This document shows, one piece after another, positions 41,201-50,289 of a stretch of DNA of 64,000 bases (position 1 is its first letter; every line of letters begins with the position of its first letter). A model generated the notes under the pieces. It was given only the letters and a program-made list of their open reading frames with translations. It had not been told where the DNA came from and made no database searches. A program made the translations under genes and the position numbers. This stretch comes from Salinigranum marinum (lineage in GTDB: Archaea; Halobacteriota; Halobacteria; Halobacteriales; Haloferacaceae), in NCBI RefSeq assembly GCF_024228675.1, contig NZ_CP100463.1, positions 1 to 64,000 of the forward strand. The letters run 5' to 3'.

Positions 41201-41914
41201 TCATCGGCTCCCGCTCTCGTCGTCTTCCTGCTGGAGGTGCTGGCTCCCGTCTCGGTGTGGCGGCCGGCGTCCGTTCGGGGACCACTCTCCTCGCCCCTCG
41301 TCGTCCACGCTGTGGCGTCGCGACCCGATGAACACGACCCGTGCCCGTTCGTCGGTCTCGTATCTGAGCGCGCCGCCGTCTGCGACGAGCTTCATCACGG
41401 CCTGTCGCGTCCGCGCCGGTGACCACTCCAGCGTCTCGGCGATGTGGGCTTCGGTCGGCGGCCGGTCTGTCTCGCGGAGGAGTTCGACGATCCGGTCGCA
41501 ATCACCGCGATCGGCTGCCGGGCGTTCTCGACGCCGTTTCACCGCCTCCGGTCGGTGGTCGAGACCGTTCGAGACGGTGAGCCGCGCCGCACGGAACACG
41601 AACCCAGCGAGGACGACCAACGCCGTGAGGATCCCGAGCGTCAAGAGCAACGGCAACAGCGGCGACGCTCCGTCGTCACCCGCCGACGACACCGCCTTCG
41701 CTCCACCCGGAACCCTGTCCACGGCCGTCGACAGGAGTGTCGGTCCCGACCAGACCAGGGGACTCCCCTCCCCGACCACGGGCGGCTGTGCGACCGCGTT
41801 CTCCGACGGGGCGGTCGCACCGACCGGCGTGCTCCCGGTCGCGACCAGGAGGGCGAGGACACCGGCCGCGAGTGCGAGACGGATCCCTCTTCGGCTGTGG
41901 GCTTGCCACGGCAT
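41201..41914 (-). CDS. Membrane-anchored protein with cytoplasmic winged helix
   Basis: A 237-residue protein with a signal-like helix (GIRLALAAGVLALLVATGST), an extracytoplasmic segment, a second helix (LLPLLLTLGILTALVVLAGF), and a C-terminal winged helix (CDRIVELLRETDRPPTEAHI, then AETLEWSPARTRQAVMKLVA). This outside-sensor plus inside-HTH plan is common in haloarchaea and suggests direct transmembrane gene regulation. Start at 41914 (MPWQAHSRRG). It is convergent with the DUF7344 pair. Confidence 0.75.
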   Translation of the reverse strand: MPWQAHSRRGIRLALAAGVLALLVATGSTPVGATAPSENAVAQPPVVGEGSPLVWSGPTLLSTAVDRVPGGAKAVSSAGDDGASPLLPLLLTLGILTALVVLAGFVFRAARLTVSNGLDHRPEAVKRRRERPAADRGDCDRIVELLRETDRPPTEAHIAETLEWSPARTRQAVMKLVADGGALRYETDERARVVFIGSRRHSVDDEGRGEWSPNGRRPPHRDGSQHLQQEDDESGSR

Positions 41915-42144
41915 GTCACGGAGTATACCGGCCGTGCATATAATTGCTCCTCCGCCCCGCTGCCAGCGTCCCCGACTGTTCGTCACTCCGGCACCTCCGG
42001 GGGAGCGGTCGCCCCGGCTCCGGCAAGGACCGGCTCACGAACGGCGTCGCCACTATCTTATACAATTTTTGACAGGAATATCTCGTGGCCGATACGCGAC
42101 GTGTGAACACACCGCACGAGAGCGAAACACCGCGACCTGTGACA

Positions 42145-42259
42145 CGAGAACCGGAGAATTGACCGTTCTCGACGCCGGTATCGACGTTTCCCCTCCCGCC
42201 ATCACAAGGCTTATATATGTTATTGTGTTGATATTCATCGGAGTGGGGACAGCGTACTA
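42145..42259 (+). promoter_or_regulatory. cetZ promoter region with inverted repeat
   Basis: CGAGAAC (42145-42151) and GTTCTCG (42165-42171) form a 7-bp inverted repeat with 13-base spacer. A TATA box, GCTTATATATG, follows at about 42209-42219, 40 bases before the ATG at 42260, with GGAG in the leader. Confidence 0.45.
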
Positions 42260-43444
42260 ATGAAACTAGCAATGATCGGTTTCGGACAGGCGGGAGGGAA
42301 GATCGTTGACGCGTTTATCGACTACGACCAACGACACGGTTCGAAGATCGTCTCCACGGCGATCGCGGTCAACACGGCCCGTGCGGACCTCCTCGGACTG
42401 GAGCACATCGACCCGGACAACCGCGTCCTGGTCGGGCAGTCACGCGTCAAAGGCCACGGCGTCGGCGCGGACAACGAACTCGGGGCCGAGGTCGTCGAGG
42501 AGGACATCGACGAGATCCAGCGGGCCGTCGACGCCGTCCCCGTCCACGAGGTCGACGCGTTCCTTATCATCGCCGGGCTCGGCGGCGGGACCGGCAGCGG
42601 GGGCGGGCCCGTCCTCGCCAACCACCTCAAGCGGATCTACACCGAGCCGGTTTATGGATTAGGAGTCCTCCCGAGCGGCGACGAGGGGGGGATCTACACG
42701 CTCAACGCCGCGCGGTCGTTCCAGACCTTCGTCCGAGAGGTGGACAACCTCCTCATCTTCGACAACGACGCCTGGCGTAACTCCGGCGAGTCCGTCCGGG
42801 ACGGCTACGCCGACATCAACCAGGAGATCGTCAGGCGTTTCGGCGTCCTCTTCTCCGCGGGCGAAGTCGGTGCCGACGACCAGGTCGCCGAGTCGGTCGT
42901 CGACTCCTCGGAGATCATCAACACGCTCGCGACGGGCGGCGTCTCGACGGTCGGGTTCGCCTCCGAAACGGTCGAACCGGTCGGGAGATCGGGCGGGTTG
43001 CTCTCGCGGTTCACCAAGGGGACCGACCCCGAAGACGAACTGGACAGCGCCCACACCACGAACCGAATCACGTCGCTCGTGCGGAAGGCCGCCCTCGGTC
43101 GCCTCACCCTCCCCTGTGAGATCGACAGCACAGAGCGTGCGCTGGTCGTGCTCGCGGGCTCGCCGGAGCACCTCAACCGGAAGGGGATCGAGCGCGTCCG
43201 GAAGTGGATCGAAGAACAGACCGGATCGATGGAAGTCCGCGGCGGCGACTACCCCGTCTCGGGGAGCGAGTTCGTCGCGGGCGTCGTCCTCTTCTCGGGT
43301 ATCTCGGACGTACCCCGGGTCAAGGAACTCCAGCAGATCGCGGTCGAGGCCCAGGACAACATCGACGAGATCACCCGCGAGAGCGAGCAAAACCTCGACA
43401 GTCTGGTCAACGATGACGAAGACGAGATCGAATCGCTGTTCTGA
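42260..43444 (+). CDS. cetZ: CetZ-type tubulin/FtsZ-superfamily GTPase
   Basis: A 394-residue CetZ. The GTPase fold opens MKLAMIGFGQAGGKIVDAF; the tubulin signature is LGGGTGSGGGP; NTARADLLGL and the later NRITSLVRKAALGRLTLPCE are typical CetZ blocks. CetZ proteins polymerise under the membrane and control haloarchaeal cell shape and motility rather than division. The C-terminal acidic tail (NDDEDEIESLF) is usual for partner binding. The next gene starts inside this tail. Confidence 0.9.
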   Translation: MKLAMIGFGQAGGKIVDAFIDYDQRHGSKIVSTAIAVNTARADLLGLEHIDPDNRVLVGQSRVKGHGVGADNELGAEVVEEDIDEIQRAVDAVPVHEVDAFLIIAGLGGGTGSGGGPVLANHLKRIYTEPVYGLGVLPSGDEGGIYTLNAARSFQTFVREVDNLLIFDNDAWRNSGESVRDGYADINQEIVRRFGVLFSAGEVGADDQVAESVVDSSEIINTLATGGVSTVGFASETVEPVGRSGGLLSRFTKGTDPEDELDSAHTTNRITSLVRKAALGRLTLPCEIDSTERALVVLAGSPEHLNRKGIERVRKWIEEQTGSMEVRGGDYPVSGSEFVAGVVLFSGISDVPRVKELQQIAVEAQDNIDEITRESEQNLDSLVNDDEDEIESLF

Positions 43445-44222
43445 TCGCCTCGTCGTCTGCCTCCTCGCGGCGAGCGCGCTCGTGGCCATGGCAGCCCCCG
43501 GAGCGGCGCTTTCGGGCACCGCCACGGACGTTCCGGAGGCGAGCACTGTCGGCTCCCAGGTGACGGCGACGGTGACGCTGTCGGAGCTCTACCGGAACCC
43601 CTCGCTGGAGCAGTGGCAACTGACGGGCGAGACCGCGCTCACCGACGTGACGTGGACGCTGGTGTATCTCGACCAGACGGGCGCGAAAGTCGGTCAGGAG
43701 TCGTTCGACGGCCGGACGTTCGACGGGGCGGCAATCGACGCGAGCGACGACGTCGCCGAGGTCGAGGTTCGGATCCAGGGTACCGTCCCGTCGTTCGAGC
43801 AGTACAGCTACGAGCCACAGCAGACGTTCACGCTGATGACGCTCGCACAGACGCGCCAGGGCGGGACCACCACCGAGATCGACACGTGGACCGTCCACTA
43901 CTTCACCTCGGCCAGCGAGGCGGCCAGGAGCGACCTGAACGAGGCGCAGACGGCCATCGAGCGCGCTCGCACGGCCGGTGCCGACACGGCGGCGGCCGAA
44001 CGGACGTTCGCGAACGCCGTCGACGCCTACGAGAACGGTAACTTCGAGCTGGCGGTGACGCTCGCCGAGGAGGCTCGGTCGGCCGCTGGCAGTGCCCAGC
44101 AGTCGAACCAGCTGTCCCAGCTGGCGGTGTACGCCGCCGGCGGGCTTGCCCTGGTGGGGGTCGTGGTCGGCGGCGTCCTCTACTGGCGCTCCCAGCAGGA
44201 GACGTACGACAGACTCGGCTGA
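43413..44222 (+). CDS. Secreted, C-terminally anchored protein coupled to cetZ
   Basis: A 269-residue protein with a signal peptide (MTKTRSNRCSDRLVVCLLAA, then SALVAMAAPGAALS), a beta-rich ectodomain (WQLTGETALTDVTWTLVYLD onward), a helical segment (EAARSDLNEAQTAIERARTA) and a terminal helix (LAVYAAGGLALVGVVVGGVL) with a short cytoplasmic end. I take the ATG at 43413, inside cetZ with a 32-base overlap, because only this start supplies a signal peptide. Topology is outside with a C-terminal anchor. Coupling to cetZ suggests a role at the envelope. Confidence 0.7.
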   Translation: MTKTRSNRCSDRLVVCLLAASALVAMAAPGAALSGTATDVPEASTVGSQVTATVTLSELYRNPSLEQWQLTGETALTDVTWTLVYLDQTGAKVGQESFDGRTFDGAAIDASDDVAEVEVRIQGTVPSFEQYSYEPQQTFTLMTLAQTRQGGTTTEIDTWTVHYFTSASEAARSDLNEAQTAIERARTAGADTAAAERTFANAVDAYENGNFELAVTLAEEARSAAGSAQQSNQLSQLAVYAAGGLALVGVVVGGVLYWRSQQETYDRLG

Positions 44223-44227
44223 AGGAT

Positions 44228-44267
44228 CCCCGGGTCGGGAGTAGCTGTCGCCTACTCCCGCCCGGGG
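44228..44267 (+). terminator. Strong hairpin after the cetZ operon
   Basis: CCCCGGG-T-CGGGAGTAG pairs with CTACTCCCG-CCCGGGG: 16 base pairs, one bulged T, seven-base loop. It starts six bases after the stop at 44222. Without a T-run it is a 3'-end stabiliser or an archaeal terminator aid. Confidence 0.55.
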
Positions 44268-44471
44268 CTGTCTCCGTGTGGCTCCTTCCGTCGGCGAGCG
44301 TGACGGGCGCGGCCGGAGCTGATCACTACCGACGACCCACGCGACGTGCGTCCAAGCTCCCGTCGTGCGGCCCGTTGGGTGCGCACAATGCGCACAAGCT
44401 TCAATACGCGCACGAGCGAACGGTGAGACACCGACCGACGAACAGCGCCCCGAGACGGGACCGAAGGGGCT

Positions 44472-44503
44472 CCGTCGGCCCGTCGGCCCGTCGGCCCGTC
44501 GGC
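44472..44503. repeat. Four tandem copies of CCGTCGGC
   Basis: Exact 8-bp unit repeated four times in the gap between the cetZ operon and the AI-2E-type permease. The rest of the gap (44268-44580) shows no gene. Confidence 0.6.
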
Positions 44504-44580
44504 TCTCCACGCTCGCCATGACCGACCAGCGATCCGATTCCACACGACTGCCTCGCCACCGGGAGCGAGTCGTCTGACCC

Positions 44581-45828
44581 ATGTCGACTGTCGACTTCGA
44601 CCGGTACCGAACCGGGCTCTGGCTGGTGACCGCCGTGGTCTTCGCCGGGCTGGTGTACGTCGGCTGGCGCTACGTCGGGACCGTGGTTCTCGTCGTGTTC
44701 GTCTACTACGTCACCAGGCCCGTGTTCGGCCGCATCCACCGCCACGTCCCCTCGCGGACCGTCGCGGTCGCCGTCTCGCTCGTGAGCGTCGCACTGCCCG
44801 TCCTCCTGCTCGTCGGCTGGACACTCGTGGTAGTGTTCCTCTCGCTCGCCGAGTTCCTCACGCCCGTGCCGGACGCCCAGTTCGTGGTGCTCGTCGACTC
44901 GTCCGTCGACGCCTCGGCCGTCGCGACACAGCTGAACGGCTTCGTGCAGGACGTACTCTCCCGCCCCGCCCGACTGCGGTCGCTCGACGTCGGGCCGGTG
45001 TTCGCGGGGGCCACGGACGTCGTGGCCTCCTCGGTGCGAGTGCTGTTCAACGTCGCCCTGCACGGCTTCGTCGTGCTGCTCGTCGTCTTCTACCTCCTGC
45101 GCGACGGCGGCCGACTCGTCGGGGTGGTCCGGACGACGGTTCCCGGTGACGGCGACCTGGTCGAACCGTACATCGTCGCGGTCGACCGCGACCTCGAGAG
45201 CGTCTACTTCGGCACCATCCTGCGTGCGCTGGTCACCGGTGTCGTCGCCGCCGTGACGTTCCTCCTCCTCGACGCGGTCGCCCCGGCGACCGTCCGGATC
45301 CCACAGCCCGCCCTCGCCGGCGTGGCCGCGGGGATCGCCAGGCTCGTCCCGGTCGTCGGGAGCAAGCTGGTGACGGTACCCGTCACGCTCCTCCTGATCG
45401 TCCGTGGGGTGCAGGACGCCCCCGAGGCGCTGTGGTTCCCCGTGCTCTTCGCCGTCGTCTCGGTCGCCGTCGTCGACGCCGTCCCCGACCGGCTGCTCCG
45501 GCCGTACGTGGGCGAGCGGACGCTGCACGCCGGCGCGGTCATGCTCTCGTACGTCCTTGGGCTCCTCCTGTTCGGCTGGTACGGCGTCCTCCTCGGCCCG
45601 CTCGTCCTGGCGCTCACCGTCGAGTTCGGTCGGCTCGTCGCCCCCGCGCTCGTCGATCCGACCGCCTCCGTTGCCCTTCCCTCGCCGGGTTCCGCCCCGT
45701 CGGCGGCGACCGACGAGCACGGGGTCGACACCGAAGCGGACGCGGACGACCAGGAGTCGGGTGGCGCCGGCGATTCGTCCGACGCCGACGGTTCGTCCAC
45801 CGATTCCGACCCGTCGGGCCGCGCGTGA
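44581..45828 (+). CDS. AI-2E family transporter-like permease
   Basis: A 415-residue protein with the AI-2E/PerM layout: two N-terminal helix pairs, a polar central region, VALHGFVVLLVVFYLLRDGG, and a C-terminal helical bundle (YVLGLLLFGWYGVLLGPLVL) carrying the family G-P motif. An acidic disordered tail follows (DQESGGAGDSSDADGSS). Substrates are uncertain; some members are ion antiporters. Stand-alone gene. Confidence 0.83.
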   Translation: MSTVDFDRYRTGLWLVTAVVFAGLVYVGWRYVGTVVLVVFVYYVTRPVFGRIHRHVPSRTVAVAVSLVSVALPVLLLVGWTLVVVFLSLAEFLTPVPDAQFVVLVDSSVDASAVATQLNGFVQDVLSRPARLRSLDVGPVFAGATDVVASSVRVLFNVALHGFVVLLVVFYLLRDGGRLVGVVRTTVPGDGDLVEPYIVAVDRDLESVYFGTILRALVTGVVAAVTFLLLDAVAPATVRIPQPALAGVAAGIARLVPVVGSKLVTVPVTLLLIVRGVQDAPEALWFPVLFAVVSVAVVDAVPDRLLRPYVGERTLHAGAVMLSYVLGLLLFGWYGVLLGPLVLALTVEFGRLVAPALVDPTASVALPSPGSAPSAATDEHGVDTEADADDQESGGAGDSSDADGSSTDSDPSGRA

Positions 45829-46188
45829 GGCTCTCGACCGCGGGTTCCGCCCCGTCGTCGTCCCCTGCTGTCGGGAGCGGCGGAAGGACCGGACTACTCA
45901 CCGGGTAAGCGGTGCGATCAAATTACGGATATATGTGTGTAATGGCTTCGGTGTCCGGTTCCCGCTCGGTCCCGACGCTCACGTGTGACCGTTCTCGCTG
46001 TCGGGGTACGTCGGGATTACTCGGGGAAGCACGGGCGGGTAGCGGCGCGTTCCACTCCTCGACGGTTCGTCCGACCGCGGTCGCGCCGGCGACCGTCTCG
46101 TCCGCCCTCGCCGTGACTGCCGACGCTCGGCTCGGTGTGGTGTCGTCTCACGAACGGATCACGGACGCCCGGCGCGAGAGGCGAGTGC
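45829..46188. other. Intergenic region between convergent genes
   Basis: No gene or clear repeat seen. An isolated AT-rich patch (AAATTACGGATATATGTG, 45920-45937) could be a promoter, but nothing credible follows it. Confidence 0.35.
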
Positions 46189-46800
46189 TCAGGCGACCGA
46201 CTGGGTGATCTCCTCGGTCGATCGATCGCTTCCCCACCCGAGCATGACCATGGCGATGCCGGTGCTCAGTAGGTTGACGCCGAACAGGAGCCCAACCGCC
46301 CACGCGGCGCTCGAGGGGAGTCCGAGCCAGATCAGAGCGGCGAGCACCAACGACAGCCCGCCGCTCAGGACCGACCAGGCCCAGTTGCGCTCCGACCGAA
46401 GCGCGATGCCCATCCCGATGAGCACCACGCCCTCGACCACGAAGTACGCCAGGACGAGCAGGGTCAGCGTCACCAGTCCGACCGTGGGGTTCGCGAGGAG
46501 CGCGATCCCGGCGACCACGTACACGACCGCGAGCACGATCTGGACGACCGATCCGGACCAGCCGGGCGCGGAGAACGCGTTCGCCACGTGGAGGAACCCG
46601 CCCACGACGAGGAGGATTCCGAGGAGGATCGACAGCGACAGCCCGGTGACGAACGGGAAGACGATGGCCAGCAGGCCGAGGATGCTGAGAACGATCCCTA
46701 CACCCACGAGCGTCCGACCGCTATCGTGCGTGACTGCCGCGAGCCCCGCCTGGGGGACCCCCCCACTGCGCGGTGACTGCGGGTTGGATTCACTACTCAT
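46189..46800 (-). CDS. HdeD/DUF308-family membrane protein
   Basis: A 203-residue protein with six helices in the HdeD pattern: LVGVGIVLSILGLLAIVFPF, LLGILLVVGGFLHVANAF, then repeats ending in GVNLLSTGIAMVMLGW. The bacterial protein is linked to acid resistance; the haloarchaeal role is unknown. AT-rich TTACATATAAAG (46830-46841) upstream is a likely promoter. Confidence 0.85.
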   Translation of the reverse strand: MSSESNPQSPRSGGVPQAGLAAVTHDSGRTLVGVGIVLSILGLLAIVFPFVTGLSLSILLGILLVVGGFLHVANAFSAPGWSGSVVQIVLAVVYVVAGIALLANPTVGLVTLTLLVLAYFVVEGVVLIGMGIALRSERNWAWSVLSGGLSLVLAALIWLGLPSSAAWAVGLLFGVNLLSTGIAMVMLGWGSDRSTEEITQSVA

Positions 46801-47032
46801 GATTGCTCACAGTCCCACGTACGACACGATTACATATAAAGAATATCCGCCCGTCCGCGACAGTCGGCCTCGTGGTGACTGCCGGTTGCACGTGACTGCC
46901 GTGTTGTACGTATCACGAGCAGGGGTGCCCGCTCGTAGCCGTAACCCACTTGTGTCCCGCTCAGCGTTCCGGGACAGTCAGCCGACAGTGCAATAGCTAC
47001 TTAATACGCCAGCCAGCGTCCATATCAGCGAG

Positions 47033-47434
47033 ATGATAATTAACTGGCGTGCTGTCAGCATCGGATTCGTAGTCACCCTCGTGATCGGACTCATCGGCGG
47101 GTTCGCCGTCCCGTACACCGACGTCACGGTCCCGGCGCTGAGCTGGGGATTGGTCGGGCTCGTCGGCGGAGCGGTCGCCGGCTACCTGGTCGGCGGCGGG
47201 ATCTGGACCGGGGCGGTCAACGGCATCCTGGCGACGACGATCGGTGCGCTCATCGTGCTCGTCGTTCTGGGCGTCGTCGGGACGTTGCTGCTCGGGCTGG
47301 TCGGGCTCTCGCTGTTCTTGGTCCCCCTGCTCCTCCTGGGGCTGTACGCGATCCCTGGGGCCGTCGGCGGCGCGATCGGTGCTCTCCTGAAGGGCGCCAC
47401 CGGGCCCGAGGCGGGACAGCCGATCGGCCGGTAA
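47033..47434 (+). CDS. DUF5518 membrane protein (copy 1)
   Basis: A 133-residue, four-helix Gly-rich protein: MIINWRAVSIGFVVTLVIGL and GGAVAGYLVGGGIWTGAVNG are the DUF5518 hallmarks. Function unknown. Two further paralogues are at 60427 and 62352, both next to LURP-one-like genes; this one is not. Confidence 0.85.
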   Translation: MIINWRAVSIGFVVTLVIGLIGGFAVPYTDVTVPALSWGLVGLVGGAVAGYLVGGGIWTGAVNGILATTIGALIVLVVLGVVGTLLLGLVGLSLFLVPLLLLGLYAIPGAVGGAIGALLKGATGPEAGQPIGR

Positions 47435-47702
47435 CCGCCGGCCCTTCGCTCGCGTGTGAGCGCGGCACTCACCCGGTTCGCCGGATCGCTGTGTCGGCCT
47501 CGTCGGCCGGTTTAGCGACCACGTAAACCAGTAAGGCATGAATACTCACCGGCGCTGTCAGACGAGGGAACAAACGGTTCGGCTCTCTTCTGTCCCACGG
47601 TGTGGGCGCCCGCGGCCCGCGTACTGCGACGTGCGTCAGCCGTGAGCGGCAGTCACAACACTGAAATAACCCGGCAGCTTCGGTTGAGTCGAACGCCCCG
47701 TG

Positions 47703-47990
47703 ATGCTCAGATCGCGCGACACCGACGCTGACGACGACTCACAGAAAAACCTTCATCTCCTCGTCGTCGAGGAGATCGCCCGACACAAGGGGGTCCCGCC
47801 GGTGCGGCTTCACCCGCCGCTGTACTCGGTCATCGATCCGGACGCACTCGACGCCGTGTTGGCGAACGACACGTCCGAGAGCGACTCGCTCTCCCTCACT
47901 GTCTCGTTCGAGTACGACGGCTGTGTAGTCAAGGTGGATTCCACGCACGACGTGGAGGTCGTTCCGTCCGACGAGGCGAGCGAACGGTAG
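47703..47990 (+). CDS. HalOD1 output-domain protein, second copy
   Basis: A 95-residue protein with an N-terminal KNLHLLVVEEIARHKGVPPV, RLHPPLYSVIDPDALDAVL and a C-terminal SLTVSFEYDGCVVKVDS, the HalOD1 pattern. It probably works in signalling with an unknown partner. GTG 47700 is a possible start three bases earlier. Confidence 0.8.
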   Translation: MLRSRDTDADDDSQKNLHLLVVEEIARHKGVPPVRLHPPLYSVIDPDALDAVLANDTSESDSLSLTVSFEYDGCVVKVDSTHDVEVVPSDEASER

Positions 47991-48445
47991 CCGGGCGGCC
48001 GTCGAACCACGGACGGCCCGGAACGGCGAGGGCGTTCGCACGGTGTTCTACCGCCTTCGCCACCCCAGCGCTGCCTGGCTCGGCGCAGCCGTCACGACAC
48101 TGTTCAGTCCAGCACGCCCGTCACGACCTGGTCCTGCCGATCACTGCAGCCGACGAGCCGCGGTGAGGTGTGATCGCTCGGGGTGCTCGGCGGTTCGATC
48201 TATTGCAGTGTGGTAACGCTTATCAGTATCGCGGTCGCACTAACCTTCAGACCACGAGAGCCACCGAATCCGGAAGCCGACCGTTTCGCGCGTCTCCGTC
48301 CTCGCTCTCGTCGCGGATCCGATTCGATCGACCACGACGCGGATGCGGTATCTCTCCGAGTCGTTACTACCATGTACACACACCCGCGCGGCGGATTCAG
48401 AGGGGACCCGACCACGACCAACCGAGCAGACGGGGGTCGCGGACG
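47991..48445. other. Intergenic region upstream of the aspartoacylase-like gene
   Basis: No convincing gene. Arg/Pro-rich frames run through it but lack family-like sequence. AACGCTTATCAGTATCG (48213-48229) is the only AT-richer patch and may hold a promoter. Confidence 0.4.
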
Positions 48446-49546
48446 ATGAGTCCCGACTCGTCGAGACAGCGACCGTTCGTCTACGACGCGCAGGTCGACC
48501 CGGGGGAGGTGCGTCATATCAACTACGAGGTGGGCGAGACGTATCTGGGCCAACCGGTCGAACTCCCGGTGACGATCATCAACGGCGAACATCCCGGTCC
48601 GCGGCTGTTCCTGAGCGCGGCCATGCACGGCGACGAGGTCAACGGCGTCAAAGTGCTCCAAGAGGTCGCCGGGCGGTACGATCCCGCGAAACTCCACGGA
48701 ACCATCGTCTGCCTGCACGTGCTGAACGTACCGGGCTACATCGCCCAGCAACGCTACATCCCCATCTACGACCAGGACATGAACCGCGCGTTCCCGGGGT
48801 CTGAACACGGCTCGACGGCGTCGCGGATGGCCCACGTGATCTACGACCGGTTCGTCAGCAACTGCGACATGGGAATCGACTTTCACACGTCGACGCGCAA
48901 CCGCATGACCGTCTTCCACGCGCGCGCAGACATGGCGGACGAGGGGATCCAGCGACTCGTCGACGCGTTCGGGGCTCCCCTCGTGCTCTCGGGCGCGGGG
49001 AGCGCGAAGATGCTCCGGCGGGTCGCCACCGAGGACGGCATCCCGACGCTGACGATCGAGATGGGCGAGGCGAACCGCTTCCAGCCGCTGCTCATCGACC
49101 TCGCGCTCCAGGGCGTCGAGAACGTCCTCGCCGCCTACGAGATGTACCCCGACGCGACGCCCGAACGGACCGACTTCCGGAAGGTGCTCACGAGCACGCA
49201 GGAGAAAGCCTGGATCCGAGCGAACAACGGTGGCTTGGTCGAGATGAAGTGGGGTCCGTACCCGATCGTGGAGGAGGGCGAGACGATCTGTGTCATCTCC
49301 GATCACTTCAAGACCGAAGAGCACGCCGTGACCGCGCCCTTTACCGGGTTCTTGATCGGCATCCTCGCCAACCCGCGCGTCCTCCCCGGGCACCCGCTCG
49401 TCCACCTCGTCGAGGTCGACGACGACGAGCGCGAGATCATCGAATCCATCTACGACCTGGCGGGGTTCACCCGCCACGGCACGTTCCACTGGATGGGGAA
49501 GATGGGCGATCGGCTCTCCGCCCGCCTGCTGGACGGTCCGGCGTGA
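48446..49546 (+). CDS. Succinylglutamate desuccinylase/aspartoacylase-family hydrolase
   Basis: A 366-residue zinc hydrolase of the M14-like AstE/ASPA group. Zinc ligands are H61 and E64 in AAMHGDEVNG and H147 in GIDFHTSTR; the catalytic Glu is in TLTIEMGEANR. The C-terminal beta domain (WIRANNGGLVEMKWGPYPIV onward) is typical. It removes an acyl group from an N-acyl amino acid or similar amide; the substrate is not readable. Start MSPDSSRQRPFVYD chosen because the longer upstream frame is Arg/Ser-rich and unlike the family. Confidence 0.85.
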   Translation: MSPDSSRQRPFVYDAQVDPGEVRHINYEVGETYLGQPVELPVTIINGEHPGPRLFLSAAMHGDEVNGVKVLQEVAGRYDPAKLHGTIVCLHVLNVPGYIAQQRYIPIYDQDMNRAFPGSEHGSTASRMAHVIYDRFVSNCDMGIDFHTSTRNRMTVFHARADMADEGIQRLVDAFGAPLVLSGAGSAKMLRRVATEDGIPTLTIEMGEANRFQPLLIDLALQGVENVLAAYEMYPDATPERTDFRKVLTSTQEKAWIRANNGGLVEMKWGPYPIVEEGETICVISDHFKTEEHAVTAPFTGFLIGILANPRVLPGHPLVHLVEVDDDEREIIESIYDLAGFTRHGTFHWMGKMGDRLSARLLDGPA

Positions 49547-49628
49547 CGTGAACCGGCCCCGTCGGCGGCATACGCAACCTCCCTGGTCCACCGGGTGGGC
49601 TATTACGTCGGGTGACGTACTTGGTCGC

Positions 49629-50114
49629 ATGAATCCGGACGTGTCCGCACCTGCCCCACCGACCGTTTCCCGAGCGTCGCGCGACGACGGGTACGCGGAC
49701 GCCGCGAAACGAGCCGACATCCAGGCGTACCTGGCCGGCACGGAGAACGCGTGGGCCGAGGGGTTCAGCGAGTGGGCGGCCGAGACGTCGCTCACCGAGG
49801 CGGAGTACCGAGCCGTGGCGGCCACCGGACTCTTCGACGAGTTCGACTTCTACTGGGACGAGACGGCCGACCGCGTCGCCTACACGGCTCCAGAACTCCC
49901 GTCGGATCCGGAGACGACGCGGCGGCTCTCCGCCCTCGACGCGGGGGAGTCCGCGCCGGCGATCGAGGAGGAACTCGACGAGTTGGGCGCGACGGTCGCC
50001 GGCGTCCTGACGGCGTACTTCGTCGGCTGGGAGGCCGACTCAGATGTCGTCGACACCTTCGGAGGCCAGTACAACGCGCGCGACGACGACCGCACGGACG
50101 CACAGGACGAGTAG
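49629..50114 (+). CDS. Uncharacterised acidic protein
   Basis: A 161-residue soluble acidic protein (MNPDVSAPAPPTVSRASRDD). A helical middle (RADIQAYLAGTENAWAEGFS, EWAAETSLTEAEYRAVAA) is followed by an Asp/Glu-rich part. No domain recognised. Good codon bias supports it as real. It lies between the hydrolase and the formylglycine-generating enzyme, all on one strand. Confidence 0.6.
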   Translation: MNPDVSAPAPPTVSRASRDDGYADAAKRADIQAYLAGTENAWAEGFSEWAAETSLTEAEYRAVAATGLFDEFDFYWDETADRVAYTAPELPSDPETTRRLSALDAGESAPAIEEELDELGATVAGVLTAYFVGWEADSDVVDTFGGQYNARDDDRTDAQDE

Positions 50115-50289
50115 CACCCGGCAGGTGGACGCTGAAGCCACCTCGACCGATCCTCACGGCCGGCCCCCCGGGGTCGAGGGGAGCTTTATTCGGCTCCACG
50201 ACGAAACCCCGACCCGTCTAGGCCCGCCCGCGTCGCACGTGCTCGCGTCGCCGCGGTCGACTGACCGGACTCAGACAGCGACACTTGAC

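Noticed and set aside
44472-44503. CCGTCGGC tandem repeat as a CRISPR or iteron array
   Set aside because: Units are contiguous, only 8 bp, four copies, no spacers; simple slippage is enough.
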